Below are positions 1 through 7,508 of a DNA stretch of 13,152 bases, in pieces. Position 1 is the first letter of the stretch, and every line of letters starts with the position of its first letter. Origin of the DNA: JBGTLW01 sp041743835. Lineage in GTDB: Bacteria; Planctomycetota; Phycisphaerae; Phycisphaerales; Phycisphaeraceae. Where the stretch lies: assembly GCA_041743835.1 (NCBI GenBank), contig JBGTLW010000073.1, positions 1 to 13,152 of the forward strand, written 5' to 3'. A model generated the notes under the pieces. The model made no database searches. It had not been told where the DNA came from and was given only the letters and a program-made list of their open reading frames with translations. Both the position numbers and the translations under genes were made by a program.

Positions 1-137
1 CGACTACATCGAGGTGTTTTATAATCGCCAGCGTCTGCACTCGACGCTAAACTATATGAGTCCCGCGGCCTACGAAGCAAAGCACCAGGCCGCTTAACCA
101 TGTTGTTCCCCGCGCCCGTCACTTGGGGGGAAGCTCA
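1..137 (+). mobile_element. Right end of an IS3-family insertion sequence
   Basis: This is the 3' end of an IS3-type element: the last codons of its transposase, a 40-nt tail, and the element tip. On the minus strand the tip starts TGAGCTTCCCCCCAAGTG, a typical IS3-family terminal sequence beginning TG. The same 137 bases recur inverted at the other end of the window, which fixes the boundary; identity stops one base beyond the tip. The rest of the element lies off the left edge, so the other inverted repeat and the target duplication cannot be seen. The tip lies 14 nt from the first CRISPR repeat. Confidence 0.85.
2..97 (+). CDS. IS3-family transposase OrfB, C-terminal fragment
   Basis: Only the last 31 residues are in the window, reading DYIEVFYNRQRLHSTLNYMS and ending in KHQAA before the TAA stop. 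The pattern YNxxRxHSxLxYxSP is the standard end of the DDE integrase core of IS3-family OrfB, where it follows the final catalytic Glu. The protein would catalyse copy-out/paste-in transposition of the element. It is cut by the window edge, not by a mutation, and the copy at 13054-13152 encodes the same residues. Confidence 0.88.
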   Translation, partial: DYIEVFYNRQRLHSTLNYMSPAAYEAKHQAA

Positions 138-151
138 GAATGATTCGTTCT

Positions 152-1772
152 GCTTCAATGTGGCCACGCCTGTGAAGGCGTGGAGATCCGCCCCCGCACC
201 CACGTTGAGCGCTTCGACTTCGAGCTTCAATGTGGCCACGCCTGTGAAGGCGTGGAGATCGGCATGAGGTTTTTGGTGGTGACACGCAGCGGGTCGCTTC
301 AATGTGGCCACGCCTGTGAAGGCGTGGAGATCATCTTGCCTACGAATGCGTGGTGGCGGGCGGTAGTGCTTCAATGTGGCCACGCCTGTGAAGGCGTGGA
401 GATATGCAGCAATTCACAAGCACCCTCTCCGCCCACCTAGCTTCAATGTGGCCACGCCTGTGAAGGCGTGGAGATCTCAAGCGGCGAGCCAACCCGAGCA
501 ACTGGCGCACGGCTTCAATGTGGCCACGCCTGTGAAGGCGTGGAGATCCCCGAGTCCCAGGATTGGTTGTTCGCCAAGCGTTCGCTTCAATGTGGCCACG
601 CCTGTGAAGGCGTGGAGATGACAGCCGCCTGCATTGCGGTGACCACGATCTGGATGCTTCAATGTGGCCACGCCTGTGAAGGCGTGGAGATTGTGAACGT
701 GCGGCTGACGCCGCTGCTATAGCCTGGCTTCAATGTGGCCACGCCTGTGAAGGCGTGGAGATGGCGCGGCCGCGACGATCACTCTGGACGTGGTGGTGCT
801 TCAATGTGGCCACGCCTGTGAAGGCGTGGAGATGCGCGTGAGGCCGAATCACGCGGCCATGCACGGGATGCTTCAATGTGGCCACGCCTGTGAAGGCGTG
901 GAGATTTCGTCGTCACGGGCGGGCTCGACGGCACGATCACGGCTTCAATGTGGCCACGCCTGTGAAGGCGTGGAGATAGCGCTGCCGCCTCGAATCGCGG
1001 GCCCGCGACGACGGGCTTCAATGTGGCCACGCCTGTGAAGGCGTGGAGATCCCCCGCTCATGGTCCCGCACTCGTGGCAAGGTTTGGCTTCAATGTGGCC
1101 ACGCCTGTGAAGGCGTGGAGATGAGCGTGATGTGGATGCCGGGGTTGACGTTGAAGTCGCTTCAATGTGGCCACGCCTGTGAAGGCGTGGAGATCGTCGC
1201 GTCGAACTCCCAGCGTCGATCGGCCAGCGTGCTTCAATGTGGCCACGCCTGTGAAGGCGTGGAGATCCCCGCCGCCGTCTCCGGGGGCTGGCGCGCCTGG
1301 GTGCTTCAATGTGGCCACGCCTGTGAAGGCGTGGAGATGCCATCACCCATGATTCGTCATGGTGGGGGCTTTCAGCTTCAATGTGGCCACGCCTGTGAAG
1401 GCGTGGAGATCGGCGGAGCCGACACCCAGGACCACGGCGGAGCCGAGCTTCAATGTGGCCACGCCTGTGAAGGCGTGGAGATCGCGTTGGTGGCAGGGTC
1501 ATAAGCGACAGGTGAAGAGCTTCAATGTGGCCACGCCTGTGAAGGCGTGGAGATCATCCGGGTCCTTGGCCCACCAGTGGATTGTCAGTGTGCTTCAATG
1601 TGGCCACGCCTGTGAAGGCGTGGAGATACGGCCGGGATGTGCATCCCGATCAGCGGCATGGAGCGCTTCAATGTGGCCACGCCTGTGAAGGCGTGGAGAT
1701 GGGTAGCGGCTCCGCCGTGGGCCACGCCAGCGTCACGCTTCAATGTGGCCACGCCTGTGAAGGCGTGGAGAT
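152..1772 (-). CRISPR. CRISPR array, 23 repeats and 22 spacers (type I-G)
   Basis: The 36-nt repeat reads GCTTCAATGTGG on the plus strand and ends GGCGTGGAGAT. Repeats start at 152, 224, 296, 368, 440, 512, 584, 656, 727, 798, 870, 942, 1015, 1087, 1159, 1231, 1303, 1375, 1447, 1519, 1592, 1665 and 1737; I saw no sequence variants. Spacers are 35-37 nt, mostly 36. On the minus strand the repeat contains CCACGCC-TTCACA-GGCGTGG, a perfect 7-bp stem with a 6-nt loop, followed by CCACATTGAAGC. This gives the usual ATTGAAGC-type 5' handle, so transcription runs on the minus strand, the same direction as the cas genes, with the leader at the right. No degenerate terminal repeat is seen at the left end, where an IS interrupts. 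The uniform repeats suggest recent activity. Confidence 0.98.
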
Positions 1773-2046
1773 GCCGACCTTGCTAACCGCCGCAGGGCCA
1801 TGAGTATAGCAGCGGGTCAGCGAGTGGTGGGGCTTTGGACGAACATCCGGCGTTACACCGAGGCGATATCGAAGACGTAACTCTTGACTTGTCAAAGAGC
1901 CCGAGCGACCCCGGGGTTTGGCGTACCACTCCACCGCTCGTTCGGTCATTTGCGAACACCCCGCTGCCATTCAAGCAGAAATACCCATAGCCTTACTCAT
2001 TATACCTTGTGTCCTGCCGCTGATGAGTTGGTGGAAAGTCAAACTT
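1773..2046 (-). promoter_or_regulatory. CRISPR leader between cas2 and the array
   Basis: This is the non-coding stretch between the cas2 stop and the leader-proximal repeat; I see no convincing gene in it. On the minus strand a TATACT box (1803-1808) lies about 30 nt before the first repeat and could be the -10 of the array promoter, though its -35 is poor. A TTGACA hexamer lies further upstream inside the inverted repeat at 1881-1899, and there is a TATAAT within 1990-2010. No terminator separates cas2 from the leader, so read-through from the cas operon into the array is possible. As the leader it should also carry the Cas1-Cas2 integration signal, but I cannot point to the bases. Confidence 0.7.
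1881..1899. promoter_or_regulatory. Inverted repeat in the CRISPR leader
   Basis: CTCTTGAC-TT-GTCAAAGAG is a near-perfect inverted repeat (one extra A in the right arm) about 110 nt from the first repeat. It contains a consensus-like TTGACA when read on the minus strand. It may be a binding site for a dimeric regulator or overlap a promoter -35; there is no direct evidence for either. Confidence 0.35.
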
Positions 2047-2337
2047 TCACACAATCAAGGTTCGCACCAGCGGCTCATGTGGGCGGCCCAGCACTTCCAT
2101 CCCAGACTCCAGGCTCAAGTGAGCCGGACCCAGGTCGAGGATCATCACCTGATCTTCTCGCTGGTGAACATGCTGAGTAATCTCGCTGCGCAGCATCGCC
2201 AACTCTCGTTTGGACAGTTCGCACAGAAACACGCTGTACTGCACATGATCGCCTGCGTCTTCGAGCGTCTGGAAGATACGCGTCCGACGCTTGTCATCGC
2301 TTACGTCATAGCTGACCAGGTAATGCCGTCGGGCCAT
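2047..2337 (-). CDS. cas2: Cas2, adaptation endoribonuclease-fold subunit
   Basis: The 96-aa protein has normal Cas2 length. It opens RRHYLVSYDVSDDKRRTRIF: a beta strand ending in the conserved Asp11, then the basic helix typical of the Cas2 ferredoxin fold. VQYSVFLCELSKREL matches the second conserved strand (x-QxSVFxCxL). Cas2 dimerises and bridges two Cas1 dimers to form the integrase that inserts new spacers at the leader end. The gene starts 18 nt after the cas4-cas1 stop and is the last of the operon, just before the leader, so adaptation genes are made next to their substrate. Confidence 0.96.
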   Translation of the reverse strand: MARRHYLVSYDVSDDKRRTRIFQTLEDAGDHVQYSVFLCELSKRELAMLRSEITQHVHQREDQVMILDLGPAHLSLESGMEVLGRPHEPLVRTLIV

Positions 2338-2355
2338 GCGAGGACTCTCTCGTGG

Positions 2356-4194
2356 TTAGCGGGTCACCACGCTGGTGTACGCTGGCACATCCCCACGCAG
2401 CCAGCGGGCGAGCAGGCGGGCCTGGATGCGAATGACGGTACGCCAAGCGCAACGGTAGTCGAATACCGGGTGGGTGACGAGTTGATCGAGTCTCGCTTCA
2501 TAAGCTTGGATGAACGCCTTGCGGCCGGCGGGCTGAAGGATACAGCCGTGCGTGGTGCGCGTGAAATGGCGGTTGGTCACCATGCCGGTGTTGATGGCAG
2601 TGATGACGGCCGAATCGACGATGGTGGGACGCAACGGCTCCATCACGTCCAACGCGAGTGCGGGTCGGCCGTGGCGCGGCTGGTGGTAAAAGCCCCACCA
2701 CGGGTCGAGCCCCTCAGCGACCAGCGCGACGGTGCATTCTTTGGCGAGCATGGCGTAGCCGAACGACAGCATTGCGTTGACCGGGTCGCGCGGTGGGCGG
2801 CGATTGCGGCCGTGGAAGTCCCAGTTGGTATCGAGCGAGTTGCCCTTGAGCATGTGAGCGAACTTTTGAAAGTAGAGAGACGCGACGTTGCCTTCCAGAC
2901 CCAGAAGCGATTCGAGGGACGCTGCGGAGGGGACGCGATCAATGAGGTCCTGCATGTCCGCGAGCGTGCGATCTTGGGGCCGTGCGTTGCGGCGGAGCAT
3001 GCTACGTTGATTGGCGGCTTTGTCCGCGACAAGCTGCCGTGCGAATGCTAGACACCGGTTCGGGTCGGCTGCGGCCTGAAACTGGGCGGCGCGATCGTAA
3101 GCATTACGCAGGCCCTGGCCGACGGTGAGCCCGCTGAACCAGTGGCCGGTCGACAGATACACAACCGGCACGCCTGCCTCACAAAGCAGGTGGACCGTCT
3201 GGGTGGATATCTGCACATTGCCGCAGAGTACCACTTGACTCACATCCTTGAGCCGAGCCTCGGCGATGATATCTTTCTGCTGCCGGACCACCAGCCGACT
3301 CGAACGTTTCCCCACCGCGGTACCTTGCTCCTGTACATATAGCGGCGTGGCATGATCGCGGGCGGGATAGAAGCGTCGAAGCCCAGGACTGCTCTCCGCT
3401 GTAGCTCTCTCGGACATCCGGACATGCTGCGCACCAAGCGACGCTTGGTGATCGCCACCGTCTGCATCATCATCATAATCATCGGTGCCAGCCGAGCGTG
3501 TGTGCATCAGCGCAAGCGTCTCGTCTGGCATGCAGATGCCCGCCAGCGAGCAGCCGTTACATTTGGGACTGTCTTCGAGGGGCGGGGGGATGACCGTCTG
3601 CTTGGCGGCGAGGTGTGTATCCCGGATGAGCTGACTTGTGCGCGCCTCCAATTCCGTTGTGAAGGGCACATCTACTCGCGTGCGGGAACCAGCAAAGTAG
3701 AGCACGCCGTGATCGCAGTGATAGCCCGCTTCGCGTAGCAACAGCCCCTGCACCATGAGTTGCACCCGCTCTGGCTCCCAGCAGCGTTCCGGGTTGTTTG
3801 GCACCTTGCCGCGTTTGGTGTCCACCGGCACCGCTTCCTGCCCGTCGGAGCTGACCAGATCGAGTTTGGCATTGATCCCGAGGCGTTCAGAACTAAGCGG
3901 CACAGAGCGCGAGACGATAGGCGGCTCATCGCCGTCTCGTGAATTTTTGTGATCCGGTTGCTGCGAGCGATCTGATGCTTGGTCGGAGTCACCTACGGAG
4001 TCAGCTTCGGGCAGCACATGGTCGAGCTTGTCCACCCGCCGATGAACATGCCGACCCTCCACGGTGTACGCGTTATCCGCCCAGCGGCCTTCGACATACA
4101 TGAGGTGGTACCGGCGGGGGCAATAGGCGTACTGATGCACCATGTCGAGCGTGAGTTCACCATCGCCAGCGAGGATGGAGGTGTTGGCGGGCAT
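2356..4194 (-). CDS. cas4-cas1: Cas4-Cas1 fusion, PAM-selecting spacer integrase
   Basis: This 612-aa protein joins two adaptation enzymes, a hallmark of type I-G. Residues 1 to about 230 are Cas4, a RecB-like nuclease with an Fe-S cluster: Cys25 (YCPRR), Asp112 (KLDLV), Asp125-x-Lys127 (PVDTKRG), the QLMVQGLLLREAGY helix, and Cys212, Cys215 and Cys221 (CNGCSLAGIC). A low-complexity acidic linker (about 230-270, DDYDDDADGGD) leads to Cas1. In Cas1 the metal ligands are visible: Glu434 (LLGLEGN), His504 (GFYHQPRHGR) and Asp516/Glu519 (LALDVMEPLRP). In studied fusions Cas4 trims prespacers and enforces PAM choice before Cas1-Cas2 integrates them. A second acidic, variable insert lies at about 60-95. 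GGAG precedes the ATG, and the gap to the csb2 stop is 21 nt. Confidence 0.96.
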   Translation of the reverse strand: MPANTSILAGDGELTLDMVHQYAYCPRRYHLMYVEGRWADNAYTVEGRHVHRRVDKLDHVLPEADSVGDSDQASDRSQQPDHKNSRDGDEPPIVSRSVPLSSERLGINAKLDLVSSDGQEAVPVDTKRGKVPNNPERCWEPERVQLMVQGLLLREAGYHCDHGVLYFAGSRTRVDVPFTTELEARTSQLIRDTHLAAKQTVIPPPLEDSPKCNGCSLAGICMPDETLALMHTRSAGTDDYDDDADGGDHQASLGAQHVRMSERATAESSPGLRRFYPARDHATPLYVQEQGTAVGKRSSRLVVRQQKDIIAEARLKDVSQVVLCGNVQISTQTVHLLCEAGVPVVYLSTGHWFSGLTVGQGLRNAYDRAAQFQAAADPNRCLAFARQLVADKAANQRSMLRRNARPQDRTLADMQDLIDRVPSAASLESLLGLEGNVASLYFQKFAHMLKGNSLDTNWDFHGRNRRPPRDPVNAMLSFGYAMLAKECTVALVAEGLDPWWGFYHQPRHGRPALALDVMEPLRPTIVDSAVITAINTGMVTNRHFTRTTHGCILQPAGRKAFIQAYEARLDQLVTHPVFDYRCAWRTVIRIQARLLARWLRGDVPAYTSVVTR

Positions 4195-4215
4195 AGAGTG
4201 CTCCGGAAAAGTGTG

Positions 4216-5658
4216 TCAACTCGATATCGCCATTACACCGAAGCCGACGTGCCGACCGGCACCGATGCTCAGCGGGCCAGCGATCGCGCGCTCGAAGGTC
4301 AGACGGACGTGGTATCGCGGGTAGTGCGACAGTTGCTCACGCGGGCGATAGTCTTGAACGTGCGCGGTGCCGGGGATCAGTGGCACACGGCTTAGCTCAA
4401 TGTGAGCGGGCTGCTGGACACCGGCGTGCTGCAGGGCTTTGCACAGCAGTGATTCGGCGCGGGTCAGTCGCTTATGCTGATTGCCGCGGTGCTGTTTGCG
4501 GTCGTCGTAGCCGGGCAGCAACACCGGTGTTGCCGAGGCCCAGACTCGCGATTTGCAGATGTATTGCCGGATCACGCCATCCCGATCCGGATGCTCGACC
4601 TTCATCAATCGGACGCCGAGGTCGTCGGTTACATACTTGGATTGCAAGTCTTGGCCGTGGATAATGCCGCCCAGCGTGCTGACCGTATGGCCGTCGCTCT
4701 CAAACGGCTCGGTGAGGATGACATTGCGGATTTTGCCGTCGCTGTGCGGATGGCCGATCGACGGGAGCGGCAGGATCGACAAACGCGGGCCGGGTGTCTC
4801 CTTCGGGTGCCCTAGAATCATACGATTCACTACATCGTCGCCGAGGGCTTCGATAACCGCAGACGATGAGGTCGCGCTGCGGATCATGGCGACCAGCGAC
4901 TTGATTTGCGTTGGACGTACTTGTTGGGGCAACTCGGGGTTGTCATTGCGCTGTAACGAGAGTGCGATTGCGGGACGGGCGTTTAATCGGGTGTACGCGG
5001 TTTGTACAAAGATGATCTGGCCCGGGTTGTCGCGGATGGTGCCGTCGGATGAAACGCGGTCGAGTGATTGTTGGTAGGCGGATTCAAGTGAGACCAAGCT
5101 GCCGTGTGCGGGGCATCGCAGTGTGGTCAGGCCGATGCGCCCCGGTGGTGCTGGGAACCAAGACGTACGCGCGTTCTCACCAGTTGCGGTTGACATCTCA
5201 CCCACCTCACCGCGCCCGATGGCCAGATCAATTCCCCAGCCAAGGGCGCTGACACCCCTTGCAGCATCGGCGATACACATGGCGTATGGCAGGTCACCTT
5301 CTTCCACAGGCCAGCGGTAGGACACCTCGGCCCGCCCGTTGAGATGGCGCGTTAGCATCAAGGTGGGTCGGATGGATTTCCCGGTGCGCAACTGGGCCGG
5401 TGAATCGGTGTTGTTATTGGGGACATAAGTCAGCCGTTCCGCGCCGGCCTGGGCCTCTGGGCAAGCGATGACGGGTGGTGGCTGGTGCTCAAGCCAGCTG
5501 AATGCAGCCGCCAAGTCATCACTCCAGTGCTGCTTGCTTGCGGCCAGCAGCGCCTGAAACAACCGCATCGGTGACGGGGGCCACTCGGGTACGTCGCCGT
5601 CGCCTCGGCCGTGGAAGCGCGGATCAAGGAATCGGATGGTTATGCGTAGGTCAGTCAT
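4216..5658 (-). CDS. csb2: Csb2 (Cas5-Cas6 fusion), type I-G crRNA processing subunit
   Basis: This 480-aa protein belongs to the GSU0054/Csb2 family. The N-terminus reads LRITIRFLDPRFHGRG then EWPPSPMRLFQALLAAS, the family's Cas5-like RAMP opening. The extreme C-terminus, GPLSIGAGRHVGFGVM, is the glycine-rich loop of a RAMP/Cas6 fold. In the characterised type I-G effector, Csb2 cuts pre-crRNA and stays bound to the 3' hairpin; the 7-bp stem of this repeat fits that role. I cannot assign the catalytic residue. I chose ATG 5658 (MTDLRIT), which lies behind AGAAGGGCCAAG and overlaps the csb1 stop by 8 nt, over an in-frame start 8 codons upstream. Confidence 0.93.
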   Translation of the reverse strand: MTDLRITIRFLDPRFHGRGDGDVPEWPPSPMRLFQALLAASKQHWSDDLAAAFSWLEHQPPPVIACPEAQAGAERLTYVPNNNTDSPAQLRTGKSIRPTLMLTRHLNGRAEVSYRWPVEEGDLPYAMCIADAARGVSALGWGIDLAIGRGEVGEMSTATGENARTSWFPAPPGRIGLTTLRCPAHGSLVSLESAYQQSLDRVSSDGTIRDNPGQIIFVQTAYTRLNARPAIALSLQRNDNPELPQQVRPTQIKSLVAMIRSATSSSAVIEALGDDVVNRMILGHPKETPGPRLSILPLPSIGHPHSDGKIRNVILTEPFESDGHTVSTLGGIIHGQDLQSKYVTDDLGVRLMKVEHPDRDGVIRQYICKSRVWASATPVLLPGYDDRKQHRGNQHKRLTRAESLLCKALQHAGVQQPAHIELSRVPLIPGTAHVQDYRPREQLSHYPRYHVRLTFERAIAGPLSIGAGRHVGFGVMAISS

Positions 5659-6742
5659 CTTGGCCCTTCTTCTTAGCTGCATCCTTTGCGGCTTTCACTG
5701 CCAGCTTGGGATCAAACTTTTCGTCGGGCCGTCCCTCGTCCACGCCAAACGCCTCGGCGGCGGCAGTGGCATACGCGATCGCGTCCTCGCGTGTGATCTG
5801 AAATGGGTTCTCGGTGCCATCTGCACTGATCAAGGTGCGTTTCATCGGCTCGTCAGGCTTGCCGACCAACTGGCATCCTTGGCGTAGGTTCAGCGTCTTG
5901 CCGTCGAAGTATGTCAGTGCAACTAGTGCCAGGCCGAGGATGTACTTGCGAAGTTTGTCGGCCTGATCAGCGTCGGGTGTGGTGATATCGCGTAGCGTTG
6001 CAAGGTTGAGCGATGCCTCGCGTTTGATCCCGCCGCGGGCGATTACGCCACCGAGTGCACCCGGTGCGGGGACGGCCGCCATGCCGTGCTCAGAGAGTTT
6101 CTTCACCGCATCGGGGCTGACCCCGGCGTCGGTGTAGTCGTGTAGGGCTGGGCCGTACTGTGCGGAGCGTTTCAATACATCCACGTCATAGGCACGGATG
6201 ATTGCGTTAACCAGCCGGGGAAGTTTCGCACCTGTGTCTCGTGAATCCCAGGCACCGAACAAAAGAGAGGTAGGAGCGATCCGGGCCATGGGTAGTGAGT
6301 CGCCTTTGAGCCTAGCCTTGAATGCCGCGCGCAGTTCATCAGCCAAGCCGGAGAAACGCACAATCGCGTCAGCGGCACGGTGGCCCGCTTCGAGCAGGTT
6401 CACGTAGACCTCTTCCACTTCACCGGTTTGTTTGTCCTTTTGCTCGGCTTTGACCACCACGCGGGGTACGAGCTTGCCCCCGGCGATCGTTGCGAACGCC
6501 GGCTCGATGCGGTTGATCTGTGAGGGCACGCTATCGAGCGTGCATACAGATCGCGCATTCTCGCCCGATCCGAATCTATCGATGTTGTAGCTGGGCTTGC
6601 CGCTGCGATCGTCTTTTGGCGCAGCATAGGTGGGCGGGAACACGATTTCCTCGCCCACCGGTCGAAGCGGCTGGGTGAGCGTGATGGCCGCCGGGCCGTC
6701 CTCGGCAAGCAAGCGGTCGAACGCGGCAAATGAGTCAGGCAT
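5651..6742 (-). CDS. csb1: Csb1 (Cas7), type I-G effector backbone
   Basis: This 363-aa protein matches the GSU0053/Csb1 family. Near residues 60-80 it carries ARSVCTLDSVPSQINRIEPAF, the family signature (C-x-LDSxxSQxNRxE). Later come LLFGAWDSRDTG and GGIKREASLNLATLRDI, the RAMP-type segments. Csb1 polymerises along the crRNA to form the effector backbone. In type I complexes the Cas7 thumb flips out every sixth guide base, which matters for the mini-array described at 10784-10912. The start ATG 6742 (MPDSFAAF) has GGAG upstream and lies 8 nt inside the end of the preceding gene; an upstream in-frame start at 6790 would give a much larger overlap. The tail is Lys-rich (KKKGQDD). Confidence 0.94.
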   Translation of the reverse strand: MPDSFAAFDRLLAEDGPAAITLTQPLRPVGEEIVFPPTYAAPKDDRSGKPSYNIDRFGSGENARSVCTLDSVPSQINRIEPAFATIAGGKLVPRVVVKAEQKDKQTGEVEEVYVNLLEAGHRAADAIVRFSGLADELRAAFKARLKGDSLPMARIAPTSLLFGAWDSRDTGAKLPRLVNAIIRAYDVDVLKRSAQYGPALHDYTDAGVSPDAVKKLSEHGMAAVPAPGALGGVIARGGIKREASLNLATLRDITTPDADQADKLRKYILGLALVALTYFDGKTLNLRQGCQLVGKPDEPMKRTLISADGTENPFQITREDAIAYATAAAEAFGVDEGRPDEKFDPKLAVKAAKDAAKKKGQDD

Positions 6743-7508
6743 GGTTACTCCTAGTGGGGGTTGAGGGTCCGAAAGCTTTGTACTTCCCACCGGTACGTAC
6801 GACCAGTGGGAAAACGAATTCTTGATGTGACAGTGTCGGAATCAGACCGTGCGCCACGGCGGCGGCGAGGCGAACCGGCAGCGGATTGCACCAGGTCTGG
6901 TAGCCATAACGCTCACGGGGCTTGACGGTGATCGGCCTGAAACGCTGGAGACCAACCAGGGTGAACAACTCAACCCCCGGAGCAAACGCTGCAGTGAATT
7001 TTTCCGTGGAAAACCCCATGTCGATCGCGGTCAGGCGTGACAGCCGGCTGTCGAAGTAGAACGGCTTAGGTTGGCTGATGGCTATCGCATCGGACAGAAG
7101 TCCATCGCATCGGGTATCGCGTTGAGAAACGCACTTCCGCATCCCATCGACAAAACCCATCACGGTTTGCCCGCCCGACCAGGTCTTAAACCCAGACCTT
7201 GTTGCCGCCTCGTCTTCCCACCAGTTAAGGCTCATGTCGAATGGTTTGCCTATCTGGATCGGCGGCGAGGGCCGAGAAACGCCGTCGCTGATGAGGATCG
7301 GGGTTATATCTGCGTGTAGAAAATAACTGAGCAGATCGTCGATGCTGCCTTGCATATAGAATTGGCTTCCCTCAAACCACCCCAGCGCTTCCTCATCCAG
7401 CCGGCTGGCGAGTTCCAGCAGGCCGCAGCAGGCGAAGAACTGGCCGGGGTTAGCGACGTCAACATCGATCGTTAAGGCGGGGGTAGGTTTGGGATCAGGG
7501 TCGCTCAT
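6735..7508 (-). CDS. csb3: Csb3-like Cas8-type subunit of the I-G effector
   Basis: This 257-aa protein starts with DVDVANPGQFFACCGLLELA. That opening, with its FxxCGLLEL core, I associate with the small Csb3 (GSU0052-like) family of Dpsyc/type I-U loci. It sits between cas3 and csb1, where the Cas8-like subunit is normally encoded. By position it should contact Cas3 and help recognise the PAM, as Cas8g does in the one I-G effector studied structurally. It is much shorter than Csx17, the alternative subunit, and no csx17 is present. TGATG overlap with the cas3 stop and GGAGGA six bases upstream favour ATG 7508 over ATG 7511. Family placement is from memory of the motif, so the exact name is less certain than the role. 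Confidence 0.78.
   Translation of the reverse strand: MSDPDPKPTPALTIDVDVANPGQFFACCGLLELASRLDEEALGWFEGSQFYMQGSIDDLLSYFLHADITPILISDGVSRPSPPIQIGKPFDMSLNWWEDEAATRSGFKTWSGGQTVMGFVDGMRKCVSQRDTRCDGLLSDAIAISQPKPFYFDSRLSRLTAIDMGFSTEKFTAAFAPGVELFTLVGLQRFRPITVKPRERYGYQTWCNPLPVRLAAAVAHGLIPTLSHQEFVFPLVVRTGGKYKAFGPSTPTRSNHA

Noticed and set aside
94..1803. Open frames on both strands across the CRISPR array, with repeated peptides such as LQCGHACEGVEI and SPRLHRRGHIEA
   Set aside because: They are translations of the 36-nt repeat; the period (72 nt) is a multiple of three, which keeps frames open by chance.
1918..3051. Long plus-strand open frame (377 codons) opposite cas2 and the Cas1 domain
   Set aside because: It is antisense to clear Cas2 and Cas1 sequence, has no recognisable domain, and reflects the GC-rich codon pattern of the real genes.
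6735..7508. Calling this gene a truncated Csx17
   Set aside because: The frame is intact from a good start to a coupled stop, and its N-terminal motif fits the naturally short Csb3-like family.
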